A stretch of DNA of 9,568 nt, from the NCBI GenBank assembly GCA_017466065.1, contig JAFTUV010000002.1, positions 1 through 9,568 of the forward strand, in the 5' to 3' direction. The position numbers and the translations under genes were made by a program. Below are positions 1-6,060 of this stretch, one piece after another. This stretch comes from Bacteroidaceae bacterium (GTDB taxonomy: Bacteria; Bacteroidota; Bacteroidia; Bacteroidales; Bacteroidaceae). The notes under the pieces are model-generated. The model did no database searches and was not told the origin of the DNA. It saw nothing but the letters and a program-made list of their open reading frames with translations. The first letter of the stretch is position 1. Each line of letters opens with the position of its first letter.

Positions 1-5
1 AACAA

Positions 6-126
6 ACGAGCGAAAGTTGTGCAAGTGAATGGGTAAAAATTTATTTTTACACGCAATGAGCGCAGCTAAACTTCGCTAAAAGCAGAAATATTAAGTTTAC
101 TTGAATATTTTTCACAGCGAGTGCAG
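6..126. repeat. Decayed copies of the ATGAGCG / AAGTTTACTTG / GCGAGTGCAG repeat
   Basis: Three short words that make up the intact repeat unit further right recur here in the same order: ATGAGCG (56-62), AAGTTTACTTG (93-103) and GCGAGTGCAG (117-126). A further GAGCGAAA match lies at 8-15. The intervening sequence is AT-rich and diverged. The stretch 86-110 can fold as a hairpin (AAATATT and AAGT arms around a TT loop). I read this as one or two eroded units of the family seen intact at 233-357. No coding gene is visible here. Confidence 0.55.
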
Positions 127-232
127 AAATATTCGAGGTTTACCTCAAATATAATAAATAAAAAGCACAAATTGTCTTTTTTATACCTTTATTATAAAAA
201 TGAGGATTAAGACTTTGTGTTTTATAAATTTT

Positions 233-357
233 CCGGCGAGTGCAGCCTATTTTCGCATTTTTATTGCAAAGATAGTGCAAATGAGCGAAACGCAAGTTTA
301 CTTGCTGGTTTCCCGGCGAGTGCAGCCTATTTTCGCATTTTTATTGCAAAGATAGTG
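233..357. repeat. Tandem 45-bp perfect direct repeat with 80-bp period
   Basis: Positions 233-277 and 313-357 are identical over 45 bases, beginning CCGGCGAGTGCAGCC and ending GCAAAGATAGTG. The 35-bp spacer between them (278-312) holds ATGAGCGAAACG and a hairpin formed by GAAAC-GCAAGT against ACTTGC-TG-GTTTC with a TT turn. Each copy contains, on the minus strand, a perfect Bacteroidota -7 box (TATCTTTGCAA). From memory, sequences of this kind (GAGCGAAACGCAAGTTTACTTG, GAGTGCAGCCTATTTT) occur many times between genes in Bacteroidales genomes; I cannot verify copy number here. A reading frame crosses the block, but it consists of the repeat translated and is not a convincing gene. Confidence 0.85.
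267..304 (-). promoter_or_regulatory. Possible leftward promoter in repeat copy 1
   Basis: On the minus strand TATCTTTG lies at 274-267, matching the Bacteroidota -7 consensus TAnnTTTG exactly. A TTG about 18 bases upstream could be the -33 element. It would drive transcription to the left, toward a gene outside the window. Activity is inferred only from the motif. Confidence 0.4.
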
Positions 358-378
358 GGGCGAAAATCTCTTTTGCAA
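347..378 (-). promoter_or_regulatory. Possible leftward promoter in repeat copy 2
   Basis: On the minus strand TATCTTTG lies at 354-347, with a TTG about 21 bases upstream as a candidate -33 element. Its -7 box is identical to that in copy 1 because it lies within the 45-bp repeat, while the -33 region is outside the repeat and differs. It would also read leftward out of the window. Confidence 0.4.
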
Positions 379-547
379 GCCTTTTATCTTTCATTTTATT
401 TTTCCGGTCTTTTATTTTTCTTTGAATATGAAAGATTGCCTGTTTTTTTTGTTCATAATAATCGGAGTTTTGTACAAAAAGTACACAAATGTGGTGCGTT
501 TGTGAAATATTCTAATGTAAAGGGTGCTTTTATTTATACTTTTTTAA
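358..547. other. Non-coding upstream region of the acyl-CoA synthetase gene
   Basis: This AT-rich stretch shows no plausible gene. The one structured element is a near-palindrome, TGTAC-AAAAA-GTACA at 471-485, about 60 bases upstream of the -7 box of the next gene. It has the size and symmetry of a repressor or activator operator, but I do not recognise it as the site of a known regulator. Confidence 0.35.
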
Positions 548-555
548 TATCTTTG
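548..555 (+). promoter_or_regulatory. -7 box of the acyl-CoA synthetase promoter
   Basis: TATCTTTG followed by CG matches the Bacteroidota -7 consensus TAnnTTTG. The -33 region (around 523-530) is a poor match to TTTG. The predicted transcript would start near 560 and carry a leader of about 48 bases. Confidence 0.65.
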
Positions 556-569
556 CGACAATAAAAATC

Positions 570-594
570 GGCAAGCTGGTTTTGCTTGCTTGCC
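570..594 (+). promoter_or_regulatory. Leader hairpin before the acyl-CoA synthetase start
   Basis: GGCAAGC (570-576) pairs with GCTTGCC (588-594) around an 11-base loop; a shifted pairing GCAAGC (571-576) with GCTTGC (584-589) is also possible. The hairpin occupies most of the predicted leader and ends 15 bases before the ATG. It is not followed by a T run, so it is not a terminator. A role in mRNA stability or translation is only a guess. Confidence 0.4.
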
Positions 595-609
595 CAAAAT
601 AGAATAGTT

Positions 610-2517
610 ATGAAGAAAACATTAGTAGACCTTTTTGAGGAATCGGTACGTTTGTATCCTAACAACACATTCCTTTTGGAGAAAACGGGTAAAGAGGGTT
701 TCAAGCCCACAACCTATGCACAAGTAAAAGAACAGGTATACCGTTTGGGTGCCGGTTATCAGGCTCTTGGCGTTAAGAAGGGCGATAATATGGCTCTTTT
801 GAGCGAGGGTTGTAATATGTGGGTAATTGGTGAGCTTGCAATGTTCTACGCAGGTGCTGTAAACGTGCCTTTGTCTATTAAATTGGAGGAGAGCAACGAC
901 CTTTTGTTCCGCCTTATCCACGGCGATGTAAAGTTTGTTCTTGTTTCCAATCACCAACTTAAAAAGGTGCGTGCCATAAAGGATAAACTTAAAGAGGTTA
1001 AGAAGGTAATTGTGTTCGGCGAGGTTGCCGGTGGTCTTCAAGATGGTGAGATTGCACTCGACGAGGTTCTTAAACTTGGTGACGAATTCCTCGCTACTCA
1101 CACTATGGGGGAGTTTTTGAGTGTGGGACAGTCTATACAGAATGACGACTATGCAACAATCACATACACCAGCGGTACAACAGCCGACCCCAAGGGCGTT
1201 GTGCTCACTCACCGCAACTACACAGCCAACGTGGAGCAGTCGCTCACACTTATGAATATTGATGAAACTTGGCGTACGCTTATTATTCTCCCCCTCGACC
1301 ACTGCTTCGCTCACGTTGTAGGTTTCTACATTATGATGTCGCGTGGTGCTACCGCTGCAACAGTGCAGGTGGGTCGCACTCCTATGGAGACTCTTAAAAA
1401 TATTCCTTCGAATATTAAAGAGGTGCGTCCTTACTTCATCTTGTCGGTTCCCGCGCTTGCAAAGACATTCAAGAAGAATATCGAAGGTGCCATTCGCGCA
1501 AAGGGCGAAACTACTATGAAACTGTTTAATATGGGTATGAAAGTCCGTCAGATATATTTTGGCGACAGCAACCTCGACTTCAAGGGTTGGAGATATCTGC
1601 TTAAACCCGCAGTGTGGTTCTTCGACAAGCTCATATTCTCGAAAATCCGTGAGAACTTCGGTGGCGAGCTGCGTTTCTTCGTCGGCGGTGGTGCATTGCT
1701 CGACAAGGAGTTGCAGAAGTTCTATGTGGGTGTAGGTATGCCTATGTATCAGGGTTACGGCCTTTCCGAGGCTACTCCTGTAATCTCGTCTAACGGTCCC
1801 GACCTTTACCGTTTCGGTTCGAGCGGTAAGTTGGTGAAACCTCTCGACCTGAAAATCTGTGATAGTGACGGCAAGGAACTTCCCGTGGGTGAAATGGGCG
1901 AGATTGTTGTAAAGGGCGAGAATGTGATGGCCGGCTATTGGAAGAATCCCGAAGCCACAGCCGAAACTGTGCGCAATGGTTATCTCTACACAGGTGACCT
2001 TGGTTATATGTCGCCCGAGGGCTTGCTCTATGTAAAGGGCCGTTTCAAGAGTCTGCTTATCTCCAACGATGGTGAGAAATACAGCCCCGAGGGTATTGAG
2101 GAGGCTTTTGTGAGCAAGTGCGCGAGCATCGACCAAGTGATGCTCTACAACAACCAGTCGCCTTGTACCTCGGCACTCATTGTTCCCAATAAAGATAACA
2201 TCAAGCGTGCGCTCGAAGCAAAGAACATCGATTTTGCAACAGAGGAGGGACGCAAGGCTGCACTCGATATTATAAAGGCCGACATTGATATGTTCAAGAA
2301 GGGTGGTGAGTTCGACGGAATGTTCCCCGGCCAGTGGCTTCCCAGTTGCTTCGCAGTTCTTGCCGAGCCTTTCAGCGAGCAGAACCAGATGATTAACAGT
2401 ACAATGAAGATGGTTCGTCCCAAAATCGAGAAGGCCTACAAGGAGCGTATAGATTATATGTACACAGCCGATGGCAAGCAGCTCTATAATGAGCAGAACC
2501 TCGATGCATTGAAGTAA
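610..2517 (+). CDS. Long-chain fatty acid--CoA ligase (AMP-forming)
   Basis: This 635-aa protein belongs to the ANL superfamily and most resembles long-chain acyl-CoA synthetases, which convert fatty acid, ATP and CoA to acyl-CoA, AMP and PPi. The ATP-binding P-loop YTSGTTADPKG is at residues 186-196, the A5 motif YQGYGLSEATP at 380-390, the TGD ribose-binding motif at 461-463, the hinge region KGRFK at 476-480, and the C-terminal catalytic lysine is probably K600 in NSTMKMVRP. All core motifs are present, so it should be active. No signal peptide or clear membrane segment is seen; the family is cytosolic or membrane-associated. I chose the ATG at 610; the frame extends to a TTG at 586, but that codon lies inside the leader hairpin. 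The gene is monocistronic, with its own promoter and terminator. Substrate chain length cannot be read from sequence, and no beta-oxidation genes are adjacent. Confidence 0.93.
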   Translation: MKKTLVDLFEESVRLYPNNTFLLEKTGKEGFKPTTYAQVKEQVYRLGAGYQALGVKKGDNMALLSEGCNMWVIGELAMFYAGAVNVPLSIKLEESNDLLFRLIHGDVKFVLVSNHQLKKVRAIKDKLKEVKKVIVFGEVAGGLQDGEIALDEVLKLGDEFLATHTMGEFLSVGQSIQNDDYATITYTSGTTADPKGVVLTHRNYTANVEQSLTLMNIDETWRTLIILPLDHCFAHVVGFYIMMSRGATAATVQVGRTPMETLKNIPSNIKEVRPYFILSVPALAKTFKKNIEGAIRAKGETTMKLFNMGMKVRQIYFGDSNLDFKGWRYLLKPAVWFFDKLIFSKIRENFGGELRFFVGGGALLDKELQKFYVGVGMPMYQGYGLSEATPVISSNGPDLYRFGSSGKLVKPLDLKICDSDGKELPVGEMGEIVVKGENVMAGYWKNPEATAETVRNGYLYTGDLGYMSPEGLLYVKGRFKSLLISNDGEKYSPEGIEEAFVSKCASIDQVMLYNNQSPCTSALIVPNKDNIKRALEAKNIDFATEEGRKAALDIIKADIDMFKKGGEFDGMFPGQWLPSCFAVLAEPFSEQNQMINSTMKMVRPKIEKAYKERIDYMYTADGKQLYNEQNLDALK

Positions 2518-2539
2518 AAAGACTGATGTAATATATCGG

Positions 2540-2576
2540 CAGAGCCCCTACTTTCGGTAGTGGGCTCTGTTTTTTT
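2540..2576 (+). terminator. Rho-independent terminator after the acyl-CoA synthetase
   Basis: CAGAGCCC (2540-2547) plus CTAC (2548-2551) pair with GTAG (2557-2560) and GGGCTCTG (2562-2569), with one bulged T and a five-base TTTCG loop. A run of seven T follows at 2570-2576. It begins 22 bases after the stop codon. Confidence 0.92.
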
Positions 2577-2684
2577 GTTTTATGCACGGTTGTCGTTTGT
2601 ATTATATTTTCTGGGAAAAAAGTTCTTGAATTAAACTTTTGGAATTTTTAAGTATCAAAAGAATAGCAGATTGGTAAAAAAGAG

Positions 2685-2692
2685 TATCTTTG
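2685..2692 (+). promoter_or_regulatory. -7 box upstream of the Cys-heptad protein gene
   Basis: TATCTTTG matches the Bacteroidota -7 consensus exactly. No good TTTG is seen at the expected -33 distance, so strength is uncertain or an activator may be needed. The transcript would begin near 2699, leaving a leader of about 45 AT-rich bases without a Shine-Dalgarno sequence. Confidence 0.6.
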
Positions 2693-2743
2693 TGACCGTA
2701 TGCTATTGTATGAATAAATAATAAAAAACTAAAACTAACAATT

Positions 2744-3352
2744 ATGAAAAAAGTTCTTTTAATCGTAACCGCGGTTGTGTGTATGTGCAGCACAACATTG
2801 TATGCCCAAGAGAAAAAACAGAAACTGACTCCCGAGCAGCGAATGGATATGTGGGTGATAAAAATGCAGAATAAGTTGATGCTCGACGATGCAACTGCCG
2901 CGAAGTTTGCTCCCATATATAAGGAGTATCTGCAAGCAATGATGGAGTGCTGCAAGCCTGCTGCGAAAAAGTGCGAAAATCTCACCGACGAACAAATAAA
3001 AGAGGGTATCGGCAAGCGTCTCGAAGCTCGTCAGAAGGCTCTCGATGTAGAGAAAAAATATTTCAAGAAACTCTCTTCGGTGCTCAATGGCCGTCAGTTG
3101 CAGCAGGTTTTTTGTAAGAAAGATGGCTTTTCTTGGAAAAAAGGTCGCAAAGGCAAATGGGAGAAACGTGGCGTAAATGATTGTCCCCAAATGCAAGGTG
3201 AGTGCCCCAAGGCAAAAGGTGATTGTCCCAAGGTGAAAGGGCAATGTTCAAAAGCCAAAAATGCCTGCTCCCAAATGCAACACCAATGTCCACAGGTGAA
3301 GAACGAATGTCCGCAGGCAAAAAAACAATGCCCCGATGCCTCGACAAAATAA
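2744..3352 (+). CDS. Secreted Spy/CpxP-like protein with Cys-heptad repeat tail
   Basis: This 202-aa protein starts with a clear Sec signal peptide (MKK, hydrophobic core, likely cleavage after LYA at residue 21). No lipobox with G, A or S before Cys is present, so it is probably periplasmic rather than a lipoprotein. Residues 26-125 are helical and charged, opening with KLTPEQRMD; the LTPEQ start and helix layout recall the Spy/CpxP/CnrX-like periplasmic chaperone and metal-sensor fold, but this is a weak assignment. Cysteines occur at 69, 70, 77 and 124. A basic linker (131-143, rich in K, R, G, W) leads to a tail from residue 145 in which Cys falls at 147, 154, 161, 168, 175, 182, 189 and 196, exactly every seven residues, six of them in Cys-Pro pairs. 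A thiol-rich periplasmic tail suggests metal or haem binding or redox buffering; this is inference. It stands alone between two terminators. Confidence 0.85.
   Translation: MKKVLLIVTAVVCMCSTTLYAQEKKQKLTPEQRMDMWVIKMQNKLMLDDATAAKFAPIYKEYLQAMMECCKPAAKKCENLTDEQIKEGIGKRLEARQKALDVEKKYFKKLSSVLNGRQLQQVFCKKDGFSWKKGRKGKWEKRGVNDCPQMQGECPKAKGDCPKVKGQCSKAKNACSQMQHQCPQVKNECPQAKKQCPDASTK
3176..3343 (+). repeat. Eight 21-bp coding repeats (xxCPxxK heptads)
   Basis: The region encodes eight successive seven-residue units: NDCPQMQ, GECPKAK, GDCPKVK, GQCSKAK, NACSQMQ, HQCPQVK, NECPQAK and KQCPDAS. Cysteine is invariant at position 3 and Pro follows in six units. QMQ occurs in units 1 and 5, four units apart, which suggests that a four-unit block was duplicated. 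The DNA copies have diverged at third positions, so this is an old expansion that has kept its cysteines. Confidence 0.9.
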
Positions 3353-3400
3353 ATATCTGTTGAGTAAATAAAAACAGTTCTTTTTATTCAACCTGCAAAC

Positions 3401-3445
3401 AAACGGCAGTGACCAACTTTACTTTTGGGTCACTGCCGTTTTTAA
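3401..3445 (+). terminator. Strong terminator, possibly bidirectional
   Basis: A perfect 14-bp stem AAACGGCAGTGACC (3401-3414) with GGTCACTGCCGTTT (3428-3441) encloses a 13-base loop, and T residues run to 3443. It ends the Cys-heptad transcript on the plus strand. The minus-strand side (GTTTGTTTGC) is a weaker T tract and could serve the convergent receptor gene. The loop and right arm share a 16-base word with the terminator near 9440. Confidence 0.9.
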
Positions 3446-3599
3446 TATTAGAAGGGCGTGTGCGGATTTTGGGAACCGGTAGCTGCCCGCAAAGTCCGGG
3501 GAACCCCACCATTGTATGTTCTTAACTTCTTGGTCCGGTGAGCCATTGTTGCGTTGAAAAGTTGTTTTTGCGTTCTTTCCCGCAGATATTTTCAGGCCC
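3446..3599. other. Unexplained spacer between convergent genes
   Basis: About 155 bases separate the terminator from the receptor stop codon. The part 3454-3520 is G+C-rich compared with other spacers here and contains GGGAACCGG and GGGGAACCCC words plus a near-palindromic GGTAGCTGCC. A minus-strand frame starting with TTG inside the receptor 3' end runs through it and through the terminator, but it has no start signal and no family that I recognise. It may be a decayed gene fragment or an intergenic repeat. Confidence 0.4.
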
Positions 3600-5996
3600 T
3601 TATAGCTCAATAAGTATCTTTCCGTTTATCTGTCGGCCGGTGAGGTAGTTGGGCACCGCATATTGCTCTCCCTCAATATCGCTTATCCAGTAATAGGAGT
3701 TTACGTTGTTTATGTCCAGAAGATTGAACGCATCTATTCCCAGCCAGATGTTCTTTATGTATCGGCGTATGCCGGTGCGGTAGTGTCCCTCCTCGTTGTT
3801 GAGCAGACGGTAGGACATTCCAACATCCACACGCTTGTAGGCGGGGGCAGTGAATACCTGTCCTTCGCGTCCTTTATGCGGGGGGCCGAAGGGGAGGCCG
3901 TCGGCATATACGCCGCGCAGTGTCATCTTCCATTTGTCGGTTCCGGGGAAATAATCGGTAAAGTGGAGCGAGAAATTAAATCTCTGGTTTGTGGGGCGAG
4001 GAATCTTCTTTCCGCCGTTAATGCTCTCTTTTGTGTCCATCACAGAGAAGGTTATCCAAGAGTCGGTTCCTTTTACAAACTCGCCGAACAACTTGAAGTC
4101 GATTCCCATTGCGTGGCCCTTGGCGCAATTCTCGCCATAATAAACTATGCGCACATTATCAACATTATAGGGGATTATGTCGTCGAGCTTCTTGTAGTAG
4201 GCCTCGGCTGTGAACTTGAACGGGCGGTCGAGCATTGTGAAGTAATAATCGCAACCGAGCACAAGCTGTATGGAGCGTTGCGACTTGATATCCTTGTTCA
4301 GCATCACCTCTGTTATTCCATTTATGTTCACGGTGTCGCGCATCTCTTTGTAGAATGGTGCTTGGTAGTAGATACCTGTGGCTATGCGCAGGGTGAGGTT
4401 CTTGTTAAACTCGGGAATGAGTCCCAGTGATACTCGGGGCGAAACGAGTAGCTCCTTGTTCCAGTCCCAATAGGAGAGGCGCACGCCTCCGTTGAGCGAG
4501 AATACTCCCAACGGGCTTTTGAATTTGTATGTGTCCTGTACAAAGGCCGAATAGCGTATGCTGCTCTCGCTGTTGCGTGAACGCAGGCTGTAAATAGGTT
4601 GCAGATATTTGCCGCCGTGGGGTATGTTGTAACCGGCCGAGTCGCGCACTTGCCATTCGCGCTGGTTGTCACTGAATTTTTCCCTTTTAATTTCGGCACC
4701 CCAGCGCAGGTCGTGTGAACGCAGAAAGTGAGAGCCTTTGAGGGCGATTGTTTGTACATCGGCTTCGAGGTAGTTGCGCCCGTGCTCTTGGTAGCGTCCT
4801 ATTCCGTAGTTCTCGGTAGTGTAAATGTCGCCTATCCAATATTCGCTGCTTATGTCGTAGGTCTCCTCCTCTTTGGTCTTGAAGGCCGATGCTTGCAGTG
4901 TGAAGGTGTTATACTCGTTGGGTGTGAAGTTGAGGGCTGCCGCACCGAACATCGTGGTGAACAGGTCGCTCTCCCAACCGTCAAAATATACTTTAAACTC
5001 TTTGATATCCTGCAAGGTTCCGAAGGTGGTGTTGCGGTCCTCGGGGGTGAATTTGTAGTCGTTGCGCGAAATGTTGCCAATGAAGCTCAGGCTCCATTTA
5101 TTGGTTATGCGCCAATCGAAATAGGTCTGATAGTCAATGAACTTGGGCTCATACTCGCCTTTTGTGTCGAGGGTGCCGAGCAGGTATTTGTTGCTTTTGT
5201 AGCGCACGGAATTGGCCCAACTGATTTTGTTGTTGCCCACTCCAATATAGGCACTGCTACCCAAAAGACCTGCCGAGATTATGCTCTCGAACTTGCGTGG
5301 CTTGTGGTATGTGATGTCGAGCACCGAGGACATCTTGTCGCCATATTTTGCCTCGAATCCGCCGGTGGAGAAGGCTATCGTTTCCACCATATCCGGGTTG
5401 AGAAAACTTAATCCTTCCTGTTGTCCGGCGCGGATGAGCAACGGGCGGTAAATCTCTATTCCATTCACATATACGCTGTTCTCGTCAAAGTTTCCGCCAC
5501 GCACATTGTATTGCGACGAAAGTTCGTTGTGCGAACTCACGCCTGCTTGGGTGGATATAATATCCTCGACCGCGTTGCCGCTGGCACTTGCGTGCAGACG
5601 CATATTTTTGGGTACGGTTATTTTCTGTGTACCGCTCATCTGTTTCTCCTCGTCGGTAATTTCTACCCCTTCGAGGGAGTAGCCGGTGGTGGGTAGGGTG
5701 ATGTTGAGCGTGATGGTGTCGGTGGGGTTGTGGAATGTGCGTTTGCGTGTCTGGTGCCCTACCATAGAGAATACTATTATCATAGTATCGCGGCTCTCGC
5801 AGGTGAGGCTGTATTTTCCTTTAAGGTCGGTCAGGGTGCCGGTGGTGGTGCCTTGCAGGCTCACGGTGGCTATCTCCACGGGCGAGCCTTTCTCGTTTAT
5901 TACTTTCCCTCTGAATGTCACTTGCTGTGCTGTTGCGGCTATTGCCGACAAGGATAGCAGTAGCAGCAGTATGTTTCTTTTTATATCTTGTATCAT
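3600..5996 (-). CDS. TonB-dependent outer membrane receptor
   Basis: This 798-aa protein is an outer membrane active-transport receptor energised by TonB-ExbBD. In order it has a signal peptide (1-23, ending ATAQQ), a carboxypeptidase-regulatory-like beta-sandwich (about 26-105, with FRGKVINEKGSPVEIATV and GTLTDLKGKYSL), a possible TonB-box region near 108-117 (LEGVEITDEE), a plug domain (about 125-230, with YNVRGGNFDENSVYVNG and GGFEAKYGDKMSSVLD) and a beta barrel to the C-terminus. Length is normal for single-gene receptors of this phylum. No SusD-like lipoprotein follows, so it is not a SusCD glycan system; the substrate is unknown (siderophore, corrinoid, metal and peptide all possible). 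It lies 64 bp downstream of the acyltransferase gene on the same strand, and no convincing -7 box is in the gap, so co-transcription is likely. The start at 5996 places a proper signal peptide at the N-terminus. Confidence 0.93.
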   Translation of the reverse strand: MIQDIKRNILLLLLSLSAIAATAQQVTFRGKVINEKGSPVEIATVSLQGTTTGTLTDLKGKYSLTCESRDTMIIVFSMVGHQTRKRTFHNPTDTITLNITLPTTGYSLEGVEITDEEKQMSGTQKITVPKNMRLHASASGNAVEDIISTQAGVSSHNELSSQYNVRGGNFDENSVYVNGIEIYRPLLIRAGQQEGLSFLNPDMVETIAFSTGGFEAKYGDKMSSVLDITYHKPRKFESIISAGLLGSSAYIGVGNNKISWANSVRYKSNKYLLGTLDTKGEYEPKFIDYQTYFDWRITNKWSLSFIGNISRNDYKFTPEDRNTTFGTLQDIKEFKVYFDGWESDLFTTMFGAAALNFTPNEYNTFTLQASAFKTKEEETYDISSEYWIGDIYTTENYGIGRYQEHGRNYLEADVQTIALKGSHFLRSHDLRWGAEIKREKFSDNQREWQVRDSAGYNIPHGGKYLQPIYSLRSRNSESSIRYSAFVQDTYKFKSPLGVFSLNGGVRLSYWDWNKELLVSPRVSLGLIPEFNKNLTLRIATGIYYQAPFYKEMRDTVNINGITEVMLNKDIKSQRSIQLVLGCDYYFTMLDRPFKFTAEAYYKKLDDIIPYNVDNVRIVYYGENCAKGHAMGIDFKLFGEFVKGTDSWITFSVMDTKESINGGKKIPRPTNQRFNFSLHFTDYFPGTDKWKMTLRGVYADGLPFGPPHKGREGQVFTAPAYKRVDVGMSYRLLNNEEGHYRTGIRRYIKNIWLGIDAFNLLDINNVNSYYWISDIEGEQYAVPNYLTGRQINGKILIEL

Positions 5997-6060
5997 TGTT
6001 CTTGTTGTGTTGTCCGGCTCCTGTTTTATAATTGCCTTATATTCTAACGTAAAAAAGTGT

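Noticed and set aside
233..357. CRISPR array
   Set aside because: There are only two long identical copies with one 35-bp spacer that is itself part of the repeat family, and no cas genes are present.
217..564. Plus-strand 115-aa reading frame in the upstream region
   Set aside because: It is largely the 45-bp repeat translated in two different frames, begins with a poor start codon, and runs through the promoter of the next gene.
586..609. TTG start eight codons upstream for the acyl-CoA synthetase
   Set aside because: The TTG lies within the leader hairpin, and the ATG at 610 gives a normal N-terminus (MKKTLVDLFEES).
622..2136. Minus-strand 504-codon open frame opposite the acyl-CoA synthetase
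   Set aside because: It is an antisense shadow of a well-supported gene, with Cys- and His-rich composition and no family resemblance or promoter.
2700..2717. Six-codon upstream frame (ATG to TAA) in the leader of the Cys-heptad gene
   Set aside because: The ATG sits at the predicted transcript start and there is no ribosome binding evidence; it fits chance.
3419..3610. Minus-strand 63-aa frame after the receptor gene
   Set aside because: It starts with TTG inside the receptor 3' end and its final codons are the terminator stem, so it is unlikely to be translated as a gene.
3663..5411. Plus-strand frames of 255 and 227 codons opposite the TonB receptor
   Set aside because: These are antisense shadows of the receptor gene and show no motifs or start signals.
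5975..5980. AGGAG-like motif before the TonB receptor
   Set aside because: The AGGAG in the gap upstream of the receptor lies about 22 bases from the ATG, too far to act as a Shine-Dalgarno sequence.
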